Source: Sphingobacteriaceae bacterium
GTDB lineage: Bacteria; Bacteroidota; Bacteroidia; Sphingobacteriales; Sphingobacteriaceae
DNA: 64,000 nucleotides
Reading direction: 5' to 3'
Assembly: GCA_903642215.1 (NCBI GenBank)
Contig: CAHJWG010000001.1
Location: 620,001 to 684,000, forward strand
The number at the start of each line of letters is the position of its first letter. Position 1 is the first letter of the stretch. Positions 8,765-16,118 of the stretch are shown here, in pieces. The notes under the pieces are model-generated. The model was not told where the DNA came from, made no database searches, and saw nothing but the letters and a program-made list of their open reading frames with translations. The translations under genes were made by a program, and so were the position numbers.

Positions 8765-9112
8765 ATGGATTTAGTAAAATTTGTTGAAGAACAAAACATA
8801 GTTAAAAGCAGTTTCCCTTCCTTTAAAGCTGGTGACACCGTTAGCGTATACTACAAAATCAGAGAAGGTAATAAAGAGCGTATTCAGCTTTATCAAGGCG
8901 TTGTAATTCAGCGTAACAGCACTGGCGCACACGAAACTTTTACCGTACGTAAGGTTTCTAACGGCATTGGTGTTGAACGTATTTTCCCCGTCAATTCTCC
9001 AAATATTGATAAGGTAGAAGTTAACAGCCACGGTAAAGTACGTCGTGCTAAATTGTTCTACCTGCGCGAGTTAACCGGTAAAGCAGCTCGTATTAAATCT
9101 AAAAGAGTTTAA
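8765..9112 (+). CDS. rplS: 50S ribosomal protein L19
   Basis: The 115 residues match L19: [29 protein letters not shown] and the C-terminal [20 protein letters not shown] strong inverted-repeat terminator follows directly. Confidence 0.98.
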   Translation: MDLVKFVEEQNIVKSSFPSFKAGDTVSVYYKIREGNKERIQLYQGVVIQRNSTGAHETFTVRKVSNGIGVERIFPVNSPNIDKVEVNSHGKVRRAKLFYLRELTGKAARIKSKRV

Positions 9113-9132
9113 TATTTTTAAGATATTCAGTT

Positions 9133-9177
9133 GATAAAAGAAGCCTTTCAGAAAGAATCTGAAAGGCTTCTTTTATG
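9133..9177 (+). terminator. rplS terminator made of an inverted pair of the dispersed motif
   Basis: ATAAAAGAAGCCTTTCAGA and its reverse complement flank a short loop, giving a stem of about 19 bp followed by a T-rich tract. Both arms contain TAAAAGAAGCCT, two mismatches from the dispersed motif. Confidence 0.88.
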
Positions 9178-9224
9178 GGATAAAATTTTGTTTTAAGATT
9201 ATTATTTTGTCATCTCAACACGCC

Positions 9225-9306
9225 TGTCATCCTGAACTTGTTTCAGGATCTCTCGTGAAAAGTAGTAACCATGTTTTGTGAGATGCCGAAACAAGTTCTG
9301 CATGAC
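9225..9306. repeat. REP-like intergenic palindromic repeat
   Basis: The unit runs from TGTCATCCTGAACTTG to a mirror-image end in ATGCCGAAACAAGTTC. The arms GAACTTGTTTC and GAAACAAGTTC are perfect inverted repeats. Two closely related copies lie at 10835-10914 and 10960-11039, so this is a dispersed intergenic element. Confidence 0.75.
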
Positions 9307-9316
9307 AAAACTGATA

Positions 9317-9982
9317 TTAATCCGTTACCAATTCAGCTAAAAGCGTTCTTCCGCCTTTTACGGTTTCACCTAAATTTACGTTGATTTTGGTCCCGATCGG
9401 TAAAAAAACATCAACCCGAGATCCAAATTTAATAAAGCCAAACTGCGCGCTTTGCTCTACTTCATCGCCTTCATTGATATACCAAACGATACGGCGGGCC
9501 AAAGCACCTGCAATCTGCCTGAACAAAACCGGAATGCCCTGAGGCGTTTCTACCACAACCGTTGTGCGCTCGTTATCTGTGGATGATTTTGGATGCCAGG
9601 CAACCAGATATTTCCCCGGATGATATTTGAAGTATTTAACCACGCCGGTAATCGGGTTTCGGTTTACGTGTACGTTGATCGGCGACATAAAAATAGAAAC
9701 CTGGATCCGTTTATCTTTTAAATATTCCGGTTCCTGTACTTCTTCAATTACAACTACTTTTCCATCAGCGGGGCAAATTACCATTTTTTCGTCCGTCGTA
9801 ACTGCGATTTTCGGATGCCGGAAAAACTGCAGGACGATTAAAAATAATATTGCCGATAAAATATAAATCACCCAACGAAAAAGTACCGTATCCGGGAAGT
9901 AAAACTGGACGATTGCGTTAAGCACAAAAATAAATAATATGGTTAGAGCGATAGAGGAATAGCCTTCTTTATGAATAGTCAT
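9317..9982 (-). CDS. psd: Phosphatidylserine decarboxylase proenzyme
   Basis: Converts phosphatidylserine to phosphatidylethanolamine using a pyruvoyl group formed by self-cleavage. The 221-residue short-form protein has two N-terminal membrane segments and ends with FGFIKFGSRVDVFLPIG, where the GS of FGSR is the cleavage and pyruvoyl site. cdsA is 20 nt upstream on the same strand, so the two phospholipid genes form an operon. Confidence 0.95.
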   Translation of the reverse strand: MTIHKEGYSSIALTILFIFVLNAIVQFYFPDTVLFRWVIYILSAILFLIVLQFFRHPKIAVTTDEKMVICPADGKVVVIEEVQEPEYLKDKRIQVSIFMSPINVHVNRNPITGVVKYFKYHPGKYLVAWHPKSSTDNERTTVVVETPQGIPVLFRQIAGALARRIVWYINEGDEVEQSAQFGFIKFGSRVDVFLPIGTKINVNLGETVKGGRTLLAELVTD

Positions 9983-10002
9983 GCGTAAATAAACGTTTTA
10001 GA

Positions 10003-10812
10003 TTACAAAGGTGAAAATAAGTACAGATAAATAAAAACGAGCGGCGCGGCCAGTAAAAGTCCGTCGAAACGATCCAGCAAGCCACCATGTCCGGGTAAAA
10101 TATTGCCGGAATCTTTTACGTTGATGCTTCTTTTAAGCATAGATTCTACGAGATCGCTCATGGTGCCGAAAATGGAAATGATGAGCGAAACGATGATCCA
10201 GTGGAAGATTGAAATCTGTAAAAAATATTGACTGATAATGAACGCAATAATAACAGCTACGATAATTCCGCCGATAAATCCTTCCCATGTTTTTTTGGGT
10301 GAATGCTGTTCAAAAAGCTTATTTCTGCCAAATTGCCGGCCTGACAAGTAAGCGAAAGTATCATTCGTCCAAAGCAATAAAATGAATCCGAGCGGCAGAT
10401 GGAAATTAAAATCATGATGCAAAAATCCTATCGCCATAAAAAAAACGAAAGGTATTAACGTGTAAATCAATCCTAAAAAAGTATAAGCGATTTGGTGGAA
10501 CGGTTTTTCTGATTTTTGATAGAGTTCCGCAAAAAAAATTAAAACGCAGAATAAAACAATCAATCCTGAAAAATACCTGGTAAAAGAAGCATTGAGCCAA
10601 AAGGAAGTTGCGGTGATACAAATAAGTAAACCTAAAACTAATCCTAAAATTTGCTGCGGATAAACGCCGGTAGTTTTGATCAAACCATAAAATTCAAACA
10701 GGCAAAGTAAACTCAGTAATGAAAAAAAGCTGAGAAAAACATATGGCCCGAAAAAAAAGGCGGCCAGCATCACCAAAACAAAAAAGAAACCGGTTATCGC
10801 TCTGGTTTTCAT
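10003..10812 (-). CDS. cdsA: Phosphatidate cytidylyltransferase
   Basis: Makes CDP-diacylglycerol from phosphatidic acid and CTP. The 269-residue polytopic membrane protein carries the CdsA signature near 224-248 (SMLKR, KDSG, LPGHGGLLDRFD). It is coupled with psd downstream. Its first codons lie inside the first copy of a tandemly duplicated 110-bp segment (10805-10915). It carries one dispersed-motif copy at 10581-10592. Confidence 0.96.
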   Translation of the reverse strand: MKTRAITGFFFVLVMLAAFFFGPYVFLSFFSLLSLLCLFEFYGLIKTTGVYPQQILGLVLGLLICITATSFWLNASFTRYFSGLIVLFCVLIFFAELYQKSEKPFHQIAYTFLGLIYTLIPFVFFMAIGFLHHDFNFHLPLGFILLLWTNDTFAYLSGRQFGRNKLFEQHSPKKTWEGFIGGIIVAVIIAFIISQYFLQISIFHWIIVSLIISIFGTMSDLVESMLKRSINVKDSGNILPGHGGLLDRFDGLLLAAPLVFIYLYLFSPL

Positions 10813-11040
10813 GGCCGGATAGGTTGATTGTTTTCATGCAGAACTTGTTTCGGCATCTCATTACAAAAGTAAAAACCTGGCAAGAGGGATCCTGAAACAA
10901 GTTCAGGATGACAAAGCGGAAACAAGCGAGTTTTCATGGCCGGATAGGTTGATTGTTTTCATGCAGAACTTGTTTCGGCATCTCATCATAAAAGTAAAAA
11001 CCTGGCAAGAGGGATCCTGGAACAAGTTCAGGATGACAAA
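10805..11040. repeat. Tandem duplication (period 125 bp) containing two REP-like units
   Basis: The sequence starting GTTTTCATGGCCGGATAGG at 10805 recurs at 10930 and stays nearly identical for about 110 bp, with a few substitutions. Each unit includes an inverted-repeat element with GAACTTGTTTC and GAAACAAGTTC-like arms. The first unit includes the cdsA start codon, so the duplication copied the cdsA 5' end and its upstream repeat. Confidence 0.85.
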
Positions 11041-11061
11041 ATGGGAAATTACGATCAATTT

Positions 11062-11274
11062 TCATGGTTTAATATCGTTTAAAACCAGGATTTCGATAGC
11101 ACGGCTGAACTCAGATTTATGGATGTAAACTTCTACCTGCCCGAAAGTATTGTGTGCAGAATCGCGCTTATTCATTAAAACAGCTTCAATTTCGTGTTGT
11201 ACAAGCACTTGTTTTACCAATTCCGATTGAAAGAAATTAGCGGAAGTATAAATTTTAACCCAATCTGATTCCAT
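11062..11274 (-). CDS. DUF2007 putative signal-transducing protein
   Basis: A 70-residue protein (MESDWVKIYTSANFFQSELV) of the DUF2007 family. I take ATG 11274 as the start because it overlaps the upstream CPBP stop as TAATG. The longer open frame merely reads into that gene. The family is related to signal-transducing PII-like small domains by annotation only, and no function is proven. Confidence 0.8.
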   Translation of the reverse strand: MESDWVKIYTSANFFQSELVKQVLVQHEIEAVLMNKRDSAHNTFGQVEVYIHKSEFSRAIEILVLNDIKP

Positions 11275-12197
11275 TAAACAGTTTGTAAACGTTGCTTGTA
11301 AGTTTCCGACACTTTTTTGTAGCATAAAAACAGTATCAGCGTAAGTAAAATACTAAAGGCGTAGCTTTTCCAATCAAACGAAGGCTGTTCGGTTTTAATC
11401 ATTTTAAGCTGATACAAATAACTGGCCACCAAAGCGGCACCATTATTTAAAAAATGGCCAAATACGCCCGGCCAGATACTGCCGCTCCAGGCGGCGAAAT
11501 AACCGAAAAATACGCCTAAAGCCATGCGCGGTAAAAAGCCGAAAAACTGAAAATGTATGGCACTGAACAAGGCTGCGGAAAGCCAAATCCCCCAATGGAT
11601 GTTGTTTGTCCAGCCGGTAAAAATTTGCTGGAAGCAACCGCGAAAAATAAATTCTTCGGAAACGGCCGGTAAAATGGCGATCATCAGCAGGTTAATTAGA
11701 AAACTGAGCGGCGATTTCATTTGTAATAAAATCTCGGTTTGCTCGCCGGCTGTATCTTCCATACTGCGCATCCACCGTTCCACACCTTTTAAAAAGTGCG
11801 GTAAAACCATTTTCTGATTGAAATTGATCAGCATGTCCATCAGTGGCGAAGAGATCAGCATAACTAAAAACACCAGTAAAAGAAGTATCAGCGGAAACTT
11901 CCAATTTGCTTTGAGATAAGTTTGCGGCTGCCGAACCAAAACTTTTGCAAAAAAAATAGCCGGAATCAAAAAGCCAAAAACAGAAGAACCCATCTGCATA
12001 AACTTTAAACTATTTAGCGTGCTGGCCGGCATATTGGCACTCATCTGCATCATATCGCTAAAGCCGGAAGTACCGTAAATAATTACGATAATAACGCCAC
12101 AAATCAAACCGCCGATAAATAAGCCGCCGATGGCAAGCAGCACCATCAGCAAAAATTGCAACGGGTATGACATTTGGTAGTATGGCTTTTCAATCAT
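11274..12197 (-). CDS. CPBP-family intramembrane metalloprotease
   Basis: A 307-residue polytopic membrane protein of the CPBP/Abi (type II CAAX prenyl endopeptidase-like) family. The catalytic signature is clear: EEFIFRG (Glu 181-182, Arg 186), FSAIHFQFFGFLPRMALG (His 215) and FGHFLNN (His 248). Two dispersed-motif copies occur at 11325-11336 and 11877-11888, in frames that code for LILFL and LILLL in membrane segments. The substrate is unknown. Start could also be MSYPLQF at 12173. Confidence 0.9.
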   Translation of the reverse strand: MIEKPYYQMSYPLQFLLMVLLAIGGLFIGGLICGVIIVIIYGTSGFSDMMQMSANMPASTLNSLKFMQMGSSVFGFLIPAIFFAKVLVRQPQTYLKANWKFPLILLLLVFLVMLISSPLMDMLINFNQKMVLPHFLKGVERWMRSMEDTAGEQTEILLQMKSPLSFLINLLMIAILPAVSEEFIFRGCFQQIFTGWTNNIHWGIWLSAALFSAIHFQFFGFLPRMALGVFFGYFAAWSGSIWPGVFGHFLNNGAALVASYLYQLKMIKTEQPSFDWKSYAFSILLTLILFLCYKKVSETYKQRLQTV

Positions 12198-12213
12198 CTG
12201 CTGATAAATTACG

Positions 12214-12221
12214 TAAATTTG
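12214..12221 (+). promoter_or_regulatory. Putative dusB -7 box
   Basis: TAAATTTG fits TAnnTTTG and lies 18 nt before the chosen dusB ATG (12240). This supports that start over the upstream in-frame ATG at 12174, which lies ahead of the box. Confidence 0.5.
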
Positions 12222-12239
12222 CAGGGCTTAAAGATAAAC

Positions 12240-13232
12240 ATGTCTGTTCAAATAGGAAATATCGATCTGGGAAAATTCCCGCTTTTGCTGGCACCAATGG
12301 AAGATGTAAGCGATCCGCCGTTTCGGTTTGTGTGCAAACAAAACGGTGCGGATATGATGTACACGGAGTTTATTTCTTCGGAAGGATTGATCCGCGATGC
12401 GGCCAAAAGCCTGCAGAAACTGGATATTTTTGAGTATGAACGGCCAATCGGCATCCAGATTTTTGGTAGTAGTATTGATTCGATGCGGGAAGCAACACAG
12501 ATTGCCACGAAAGCTGGCCCGGATTTGATCGACATTAATTATGGCTGCCCGGTTAAAAACGTGGCCTGCCGTGGTGCCGGTGCCAGTTTATTGCAGGATA
12601 TTGATAAAATGGTTGCCATGACGAAAGCCGTGGTAGAAGCCACACACCTGCCGGTTACTGTAAAAACGCGTTTAGGCTGGGACGATCATACCAAAAATGT
12701 TTATACCGTTGCCGAGCGTTTGCAGGAAGTGGGCATCAAAGCATTAACCATACATGGCCGCACACGGTCGCAGATGTATAAAGGTGAGGCCGACTGGCGA
12801 TTGATTAGCGAAGTGAAGAAAAATCCAAATATCGAGATTCCTATTTTTGGAAACGGAGATATTGATTCGCCGGAAAAAGCTTTAGCTTGGAAACAGGAAT
12901 TTGCGGTTGATGGGATGATGATCGGCCGCGCAGCTATCGGCAACCCGTGGATTTTCCGGGAGATAAAATATTTTCTTCAAACCGGTAACTTTCTGGCTAA
13001 ACCAACGATAGAAGAACGGGTCGAAGTTTGCAAAACACATCTGCAAAAATCGATTGTCTGGAAAGGGCCGAAAACCGGGATTTTTGAAATGAGAAGGCAT
13101 TATGCCAACTATTTTAAAGGCGTGGAAAATTTTAAAGAAACACGAATGAGGTTAGTTGCTTCGGAAAACATAAACGAGATTTATGACATTCTGGAAGGAA
13201 TCAAATCAGCGCAGGCAGCTGTAATGGCGTGA
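12240..13232 (+). CDS. dusB: tRNA-dihydrouridine synthase
   Basis: FMN-dependent enzyme that reduces uridine in the tRNA D-loop. Motifs: LAPMEDVSDPPFRFVC, MYTEFISSEGLI, INYGCPVKNVACRGAGASLL (catalytic Cys), VTVKTRLGWDD and IHGRTRSQMYKG. The start at MSVQIGNIDLGKF is favoured; the 22 preceding residues overlap the divergent CPBP gene. DusB subtype is inferred from overall pattern. Confidence 0.93.
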   Translation: MSVQIGNIDLGKFPLLLAPMEDVSDPPFRFVCKQNGADMMYTEFISSEGLIRDAAKSLQKLDIFEYERPIGIQIFGSSIDSMREATQIATKAGPDLIDINYGCPVKNVACRGAGASLLQDIDKMVAMTKAVVEATHLPVTVKTRLGWDDHTKNVYTVAERLQEVGIKALTIHGRTRSQMYKGEADWRLISEVKKNPNIEIPIFGNGDIDSPEKALAWKQEFAVDGMMIGRAAIGNPWIFREIKYFLQTGNFLAKPTIEERVEVCKTHLQKSIVWKGPKTGIFEMRRHYANYFKGVENFKETRMRLVASENINEIYDILEGIKSAQAAVMA

Positions 13233-13283
13233 TTGTTGAACAAAGCATTTAGCTACATATATAATTTATTTGATCGAAAAATT

Positions 13284-13670
13284 ATGGTAAACACAATTAC
13301 AGAAGGTGTAAAAGTATCCGTTGAAACTTTATATCAGCAAGAATACTCTAACCCGGCAAACGAACATTTTATGTTTGCTTATAAGATTATTGTTGAAAAT
13401 ATGACGGATTATGCCGTGCAATTGATGCGCCGCCGCTGGGATATTTTTGACTCTAACGGAACAAAACGCGAAGTGGAAGGCGAAGGCGTAGTTGGTTTAC
13501 AACCGGTAATTGAGCCGGGTAATCAACATGAATATGTTTCGGGCTGTAATTTAAAAACCGAAATGGGCAGTATGAAAGGCGAATATCAAATGATTCGTTT
13601 GCTGGATAACCGCACGTTTGATGTTAAAATCCCGGAATTTCAGTTGGTTGTTCCTTATAAATTAAATTAA
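13284..13670 (+). CDS. apaG: ApaG domain protein
   Basis: A 128-residue ApaG/DUF525 protein: LMRRRWDIFDSNGTKREVEGEGVVGLQPVIEPG and a C-terminal MKGEYQMIRLL. The family has an Fn3-like fold and has been linked to Co2+ resistance and Mg2+ efflux, with no catalytic role. ATG 13284 is preferred because the upstream 17 residues lack homology. Confidence 0.93.
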   Translation: MVNTITEGVKVSVETLYQQEYSNPANEHFMFAYKIIVENMTDYAVQLMRRRWDIFDSNGTKREVEGEGVVGLQPVIEPGNQHEYVSGCNLKTEMGSMKGEYQMIRLLDNRTFDVKIPEFQLVVPYKLN

Positions 13671-13671
13671 G

Positions 13672-13731
13672 ATACTTCTTTTATACCAATAAAAACAGCA
13701 AAGCCGCAATCAAAAAAATTGCGGCTTTGCT
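13672..13731. terminator. Bidirectional terminator preceded by dispersed-motif dyad
   Basis: ATACTTCTTTTA at 13672-13683 and TAAAAACAGCAA at 13690-13701 form a loose dyad directly after the apaG stop. This is followed by a 14-bp perfect stem, AGCAAAGCCGCAAT with ATTGCGGCTTTGCT (13697-13710 and 13718-13731), with T-runs on both strands. It serves the convergent apaG and zinc-peptidase genes. Confidence 0.85.
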
Positions 13732-13754
13732 TGTTAAAAAGCTTTTCAATTTGC

Positions 13755-14450
13755 TTAATTTCTCCGGTTATTAAACAAAAAGGAAGCGTAATAAACCAAA
13801 GTTGCCAAAGCACTTAAAGCGGCAACAACATAAGTCATGGCAGCCCACCACAAAGCATCTTTCGCTTGTTCATGCTCTTCGCTGGTTTGCATCACCGTAT
13901 AATTATTGTTTAACCAGGCCAAAGCGCGGTTGCTGGCATCAAATTCAACCGGTAAAGTAATAAAACTGAAAGCAGTAACCAACGCCAAAGCAGCAATGCC
14001 AATAGCCAAGATCAACGGGTTCCCGCTAAAAAATAACAGCATAATACCGATCATCAAAGTCCATTGGGTTAAGGTTGAAGCCGTTTGCACAATTGGCACC
14101 ATCGCCGAACGGAAAGTTAGCCAGCTGTAAGCTTTTGCATGTTGCACGGCGTGGCCGCATTCGTGGGCTGCAATGGCCGCAGCGGCCACACTCCGGCTTT
14201 CGTAAACATCCGGACTTAAATTAACTGTTTTGTTTTCAGGGTTGTAATGATCGGAGAGCTGTCCATCCACAGAAATTACTTTTACGTCGAAAATTCCGTT
14301 ATCGCACAGCATTTTTTCGGCAACTTCTTTACCGGATAAACCCGAAAGCAAACCGATTTTCGCATATTTCTTAAACTTGCTTTTAAAACGCCATTGCACA
14401 CCAAAACTGATTACTGCAATCAAAATCATCAACACATATCCAGACATCAT
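13755..14450 (-). CDS. Neutral zinc metallopeptidase (YugP-like)
   Basis: A 231-residue membrane protein with the zinc site HECGH at 96-100, an N-terminal TM, and C-terminal TMs. It matches the Zn_peptidase_2 (YugP) family, whose substrate is unknown. It stands alone between apaG and murF. Confidence 0.88.
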   Translation of the reverse strand: MMSGYVLMILIAVISFGVQWRFKSKFKKYAKIGLLSGLSGKEVAEKMLCDNGIFDVKVISVDGQLSDHYNPENKTVNLSPDVYESRSVAAAAIAAHECGHAVQHAKAYSWLTFRSAMVPIVQTASTLTQWTLMIGIMLLFFSGNPLILAIGIAALALVTAFSFITLPVEFDASNRALAWLNNNYTVMQTSEEHEQAKDALWWAAMTYVVAALSALATLVYYASFLFNNRRN

Positions 14451-14518
14451 CTTATTTATTTTTTTACTATTGATGATCGTATTTCAAAAAGTATTCCGAT
14501 TCTTAATTTTTATATCGA

Positions 14519-14531
14519 TAAAAGAAGCATC
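14519..14531 (+). repeat. Dispersed motif in murF/zinc-peptidase spacer
   Basis: TAAAAGAAGCATC preceded by TTTTTATATCGA, so it shows the TTTTA-n-TAAAA arrangement seen at many copies. Confidence 0.85.
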
Positions 14532-14563
14532 AGCAAAAACCTGACAATTGGGCAGAAGATAGA

Positions 14564-15883
14564 TTACAAAAGCTCCAGCAAAGTTTCCAAACGCATGCCT
14601 CTCGAACCCTTTACCAAAATCGTTGCATTAGTTATGGATGAAGATTTTAGGGCGATAAAAGCAGCATCGGTACTTTCAAAAAAAGTATCGGTAAAAACAG
14701 TATGATGTTCGTAAAAAGCTTTTCCGATAAAAATCCGCTGATCAACTGCAATTTCGTTTGCTTTTTGGATTATCAACAAATGTTCTGCGGAGGAATGTTC
14801 GCCTAATTCAAACATATCGCCCAGAATTAGCACTTTTTTATCAGCCTTAATCGCTTCCAAATTTTTGATGGCAACTTCCATGCTGCTTGGGTTGGCGTTG
14901 TAATAATCGCAAATCAAGGTGTTAGTTTTGGTTTGGACGATTTGCGAACGGTTGTTTTCCGGCTGATAACCTGCAATTCCACTATTAATTTGTTCGACAG
15001 CTAACCCGAATTTATTTCCGATACAAATGGCAGCCAGCACATTATCAAAATTATAATTTCCTGTAAGCTGCGTTTGCACTTCCTGTTTTTGTATTGATGC
15101 AGCTTCATCATTCAGCCACCAGCTAATTTTTAAAAGCGGTACATTTTCCAAAATCTCTCCGGAAACCAAACTGTGCACTGCTTTTCCATAATAAACCGTT
15201 TTCTGGAAATGCCGATGGAAAGCCATTTCTTCCAAAATCAAATCATCATGGTTTACAAAAACAGTTCCGCCGGTTTGCGCCAAAAAATCAAACAATTCGC
15301 CTTTTCCTATTTTCACACCTTCCGGACCGCCAAAACCTTCTAAATGTGCGCGGCCGATATTGGTAATTAAACCATGCGTTGGCTGTGCAATCCCACATAA
15401 AAAAGCGATTTCCTGCTGATGATTTGCACCCATTTCTATAATTGCGATTTCTGTTTCACGTGAAATGGACAAAAGCGTAAGCGGCACGCCGATATGGTTA
15501 TTCAGGTTTCCTTTGGTGGCATATGTTTTAAATTTCCGGCTTAAAACGGAATTAATCAGCTCTTTCGTTGTCGTTTTTCCGTTGGAGCCGGTTAATCCAA
15601 TTACCGGAATTTGTAACTGTTTCCGATGAAAGCGCGCCAAATCCTGCAAAGCCGCAAGCACATCATCCACCAAAATAAAACGATCGCTTTTACGATGCGC
15701 AGCTTCATCAATTACGGCAAAAGCTGCACCCATTTCCAAAGCTTTTTCTGCAAAAGTATTGGCGTTAAAGTTTGCTCCTTTTAAAGCGAAAAAAATGCTG
15801 TTTGGGATGATGTTGCGCGTATCGGTACTGATTTGAGGATGCTGTTGAAAGGTTTGGTAAAGCTGTTCGGTAGTCATGTACAA
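14564..15883 (-). CDS. murF: UDP-MurNAc-tripeptide--D-Ala-D-Ala ligase
   Basis: Adds D-Ala-D-Ala to the peptidoglycan precursor in the cytoplasm. At 439 residues it has the family length, with the ATP-binding motif GLTGSNGKTTTKE near 97-108, EMGANHQQEI, and NYNFDNVLAAI in the central domain. Start is either 15883 (MYM) or 15877 (MTTEQLY). A double unit of the dispersed motif lies in its 3' part (14655-14704). Confidence 0.96.
   Translation of the reverse strand: MYMTTEQLYQTFQQHPQISTDTRNIIPNSIFFALKGANFNANTFAEKALEMGAAFAVIDEAAHRKSDRFILVDDVLAALQDLARFHRKQLQIPVIGLTGSNGKTTTKELINSVLSRKFKTYATKGNLNNHIGVPLTLLSISRETEIAIIEMGANHQQEIAFLCGIAQPTHGLITNIGRAHLEGFGGPEGVKIGKGELFDFLAQTGGTVFVNHDDLILEEMAFHRHFQKTVYYGKAVHSLVSGEILENVPLLKISWWLNDEAASIQKQEVQTQLTGNYNFDNVLAAICIGNKFGLAVEQINSGIAGYQPENNRSQIVQTKTNTLICDYYNANPSSMEVAIKNLEAIKADKKVLILGDMFELGEHSSAEHLLIIQKANEIAVDQRIFIGKAFYEHHTVFTDTFFESTDAAFIALKSSSITNATILVKGSRGMRLETLLELL
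14678..14704 (+). repeat. Extended two-part copy of the dispersed motif inside murF
   Basis: AAAAAAAGTATCGG directly followed by TAAAAACAGTATG. The same layout, with 14 nt before the core, occurs at 16130-16157, 21021-21047, 52165-52190 and 61540-61565 in unrelated genes. Confidence 0.85.
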
Positions 15884-15935
15884 TTTTAATCAAATCTGGG
15901 TTGAATTGGAAAGGGTTATCATCCATTTACGTTCT

Positions 15936-15985
15936 TTTTGCTTGTCCGTTCTTTTGTTTCAAGACAAAAGAACGGACAAGCAAAA
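15936..15985. terminator. 22-bp perfect hairpin between murF and M14 peptidase
   Basis: TTTTGCTTGTCCGTTCTTTT plus GT (15936-15957) is exactly complementary to 15964-15985, with a 6-nt loop. The genes on both sides diverge, so termination is not obviously needed; it may be a mobile-type palindrome. The rest of the 235-nt spacer holds an incomplete REP-like stretch around 15998-16025. Confidence 0.6.
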
Positions 15986-16118
15986 TAATTTGAAGAAGAT
16001 CATTCCGCTTCGCTCATGATGACAAGGAAAACTAAAATTATAGCAAAACTTCTATTACAACCGTCCAACCAAACCATAATTTCAATAGCTTAGGCATTTC
16101 CAAATCTTTCTTTTTTCT

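Noticed and set aside
9135-9175. Riboswitch or ribosomal-protein autoregulatory element at rplS
   Set aside because: The structure lies after the stop codon and is a simple long stem with T-rich tail, fitting a terminator.
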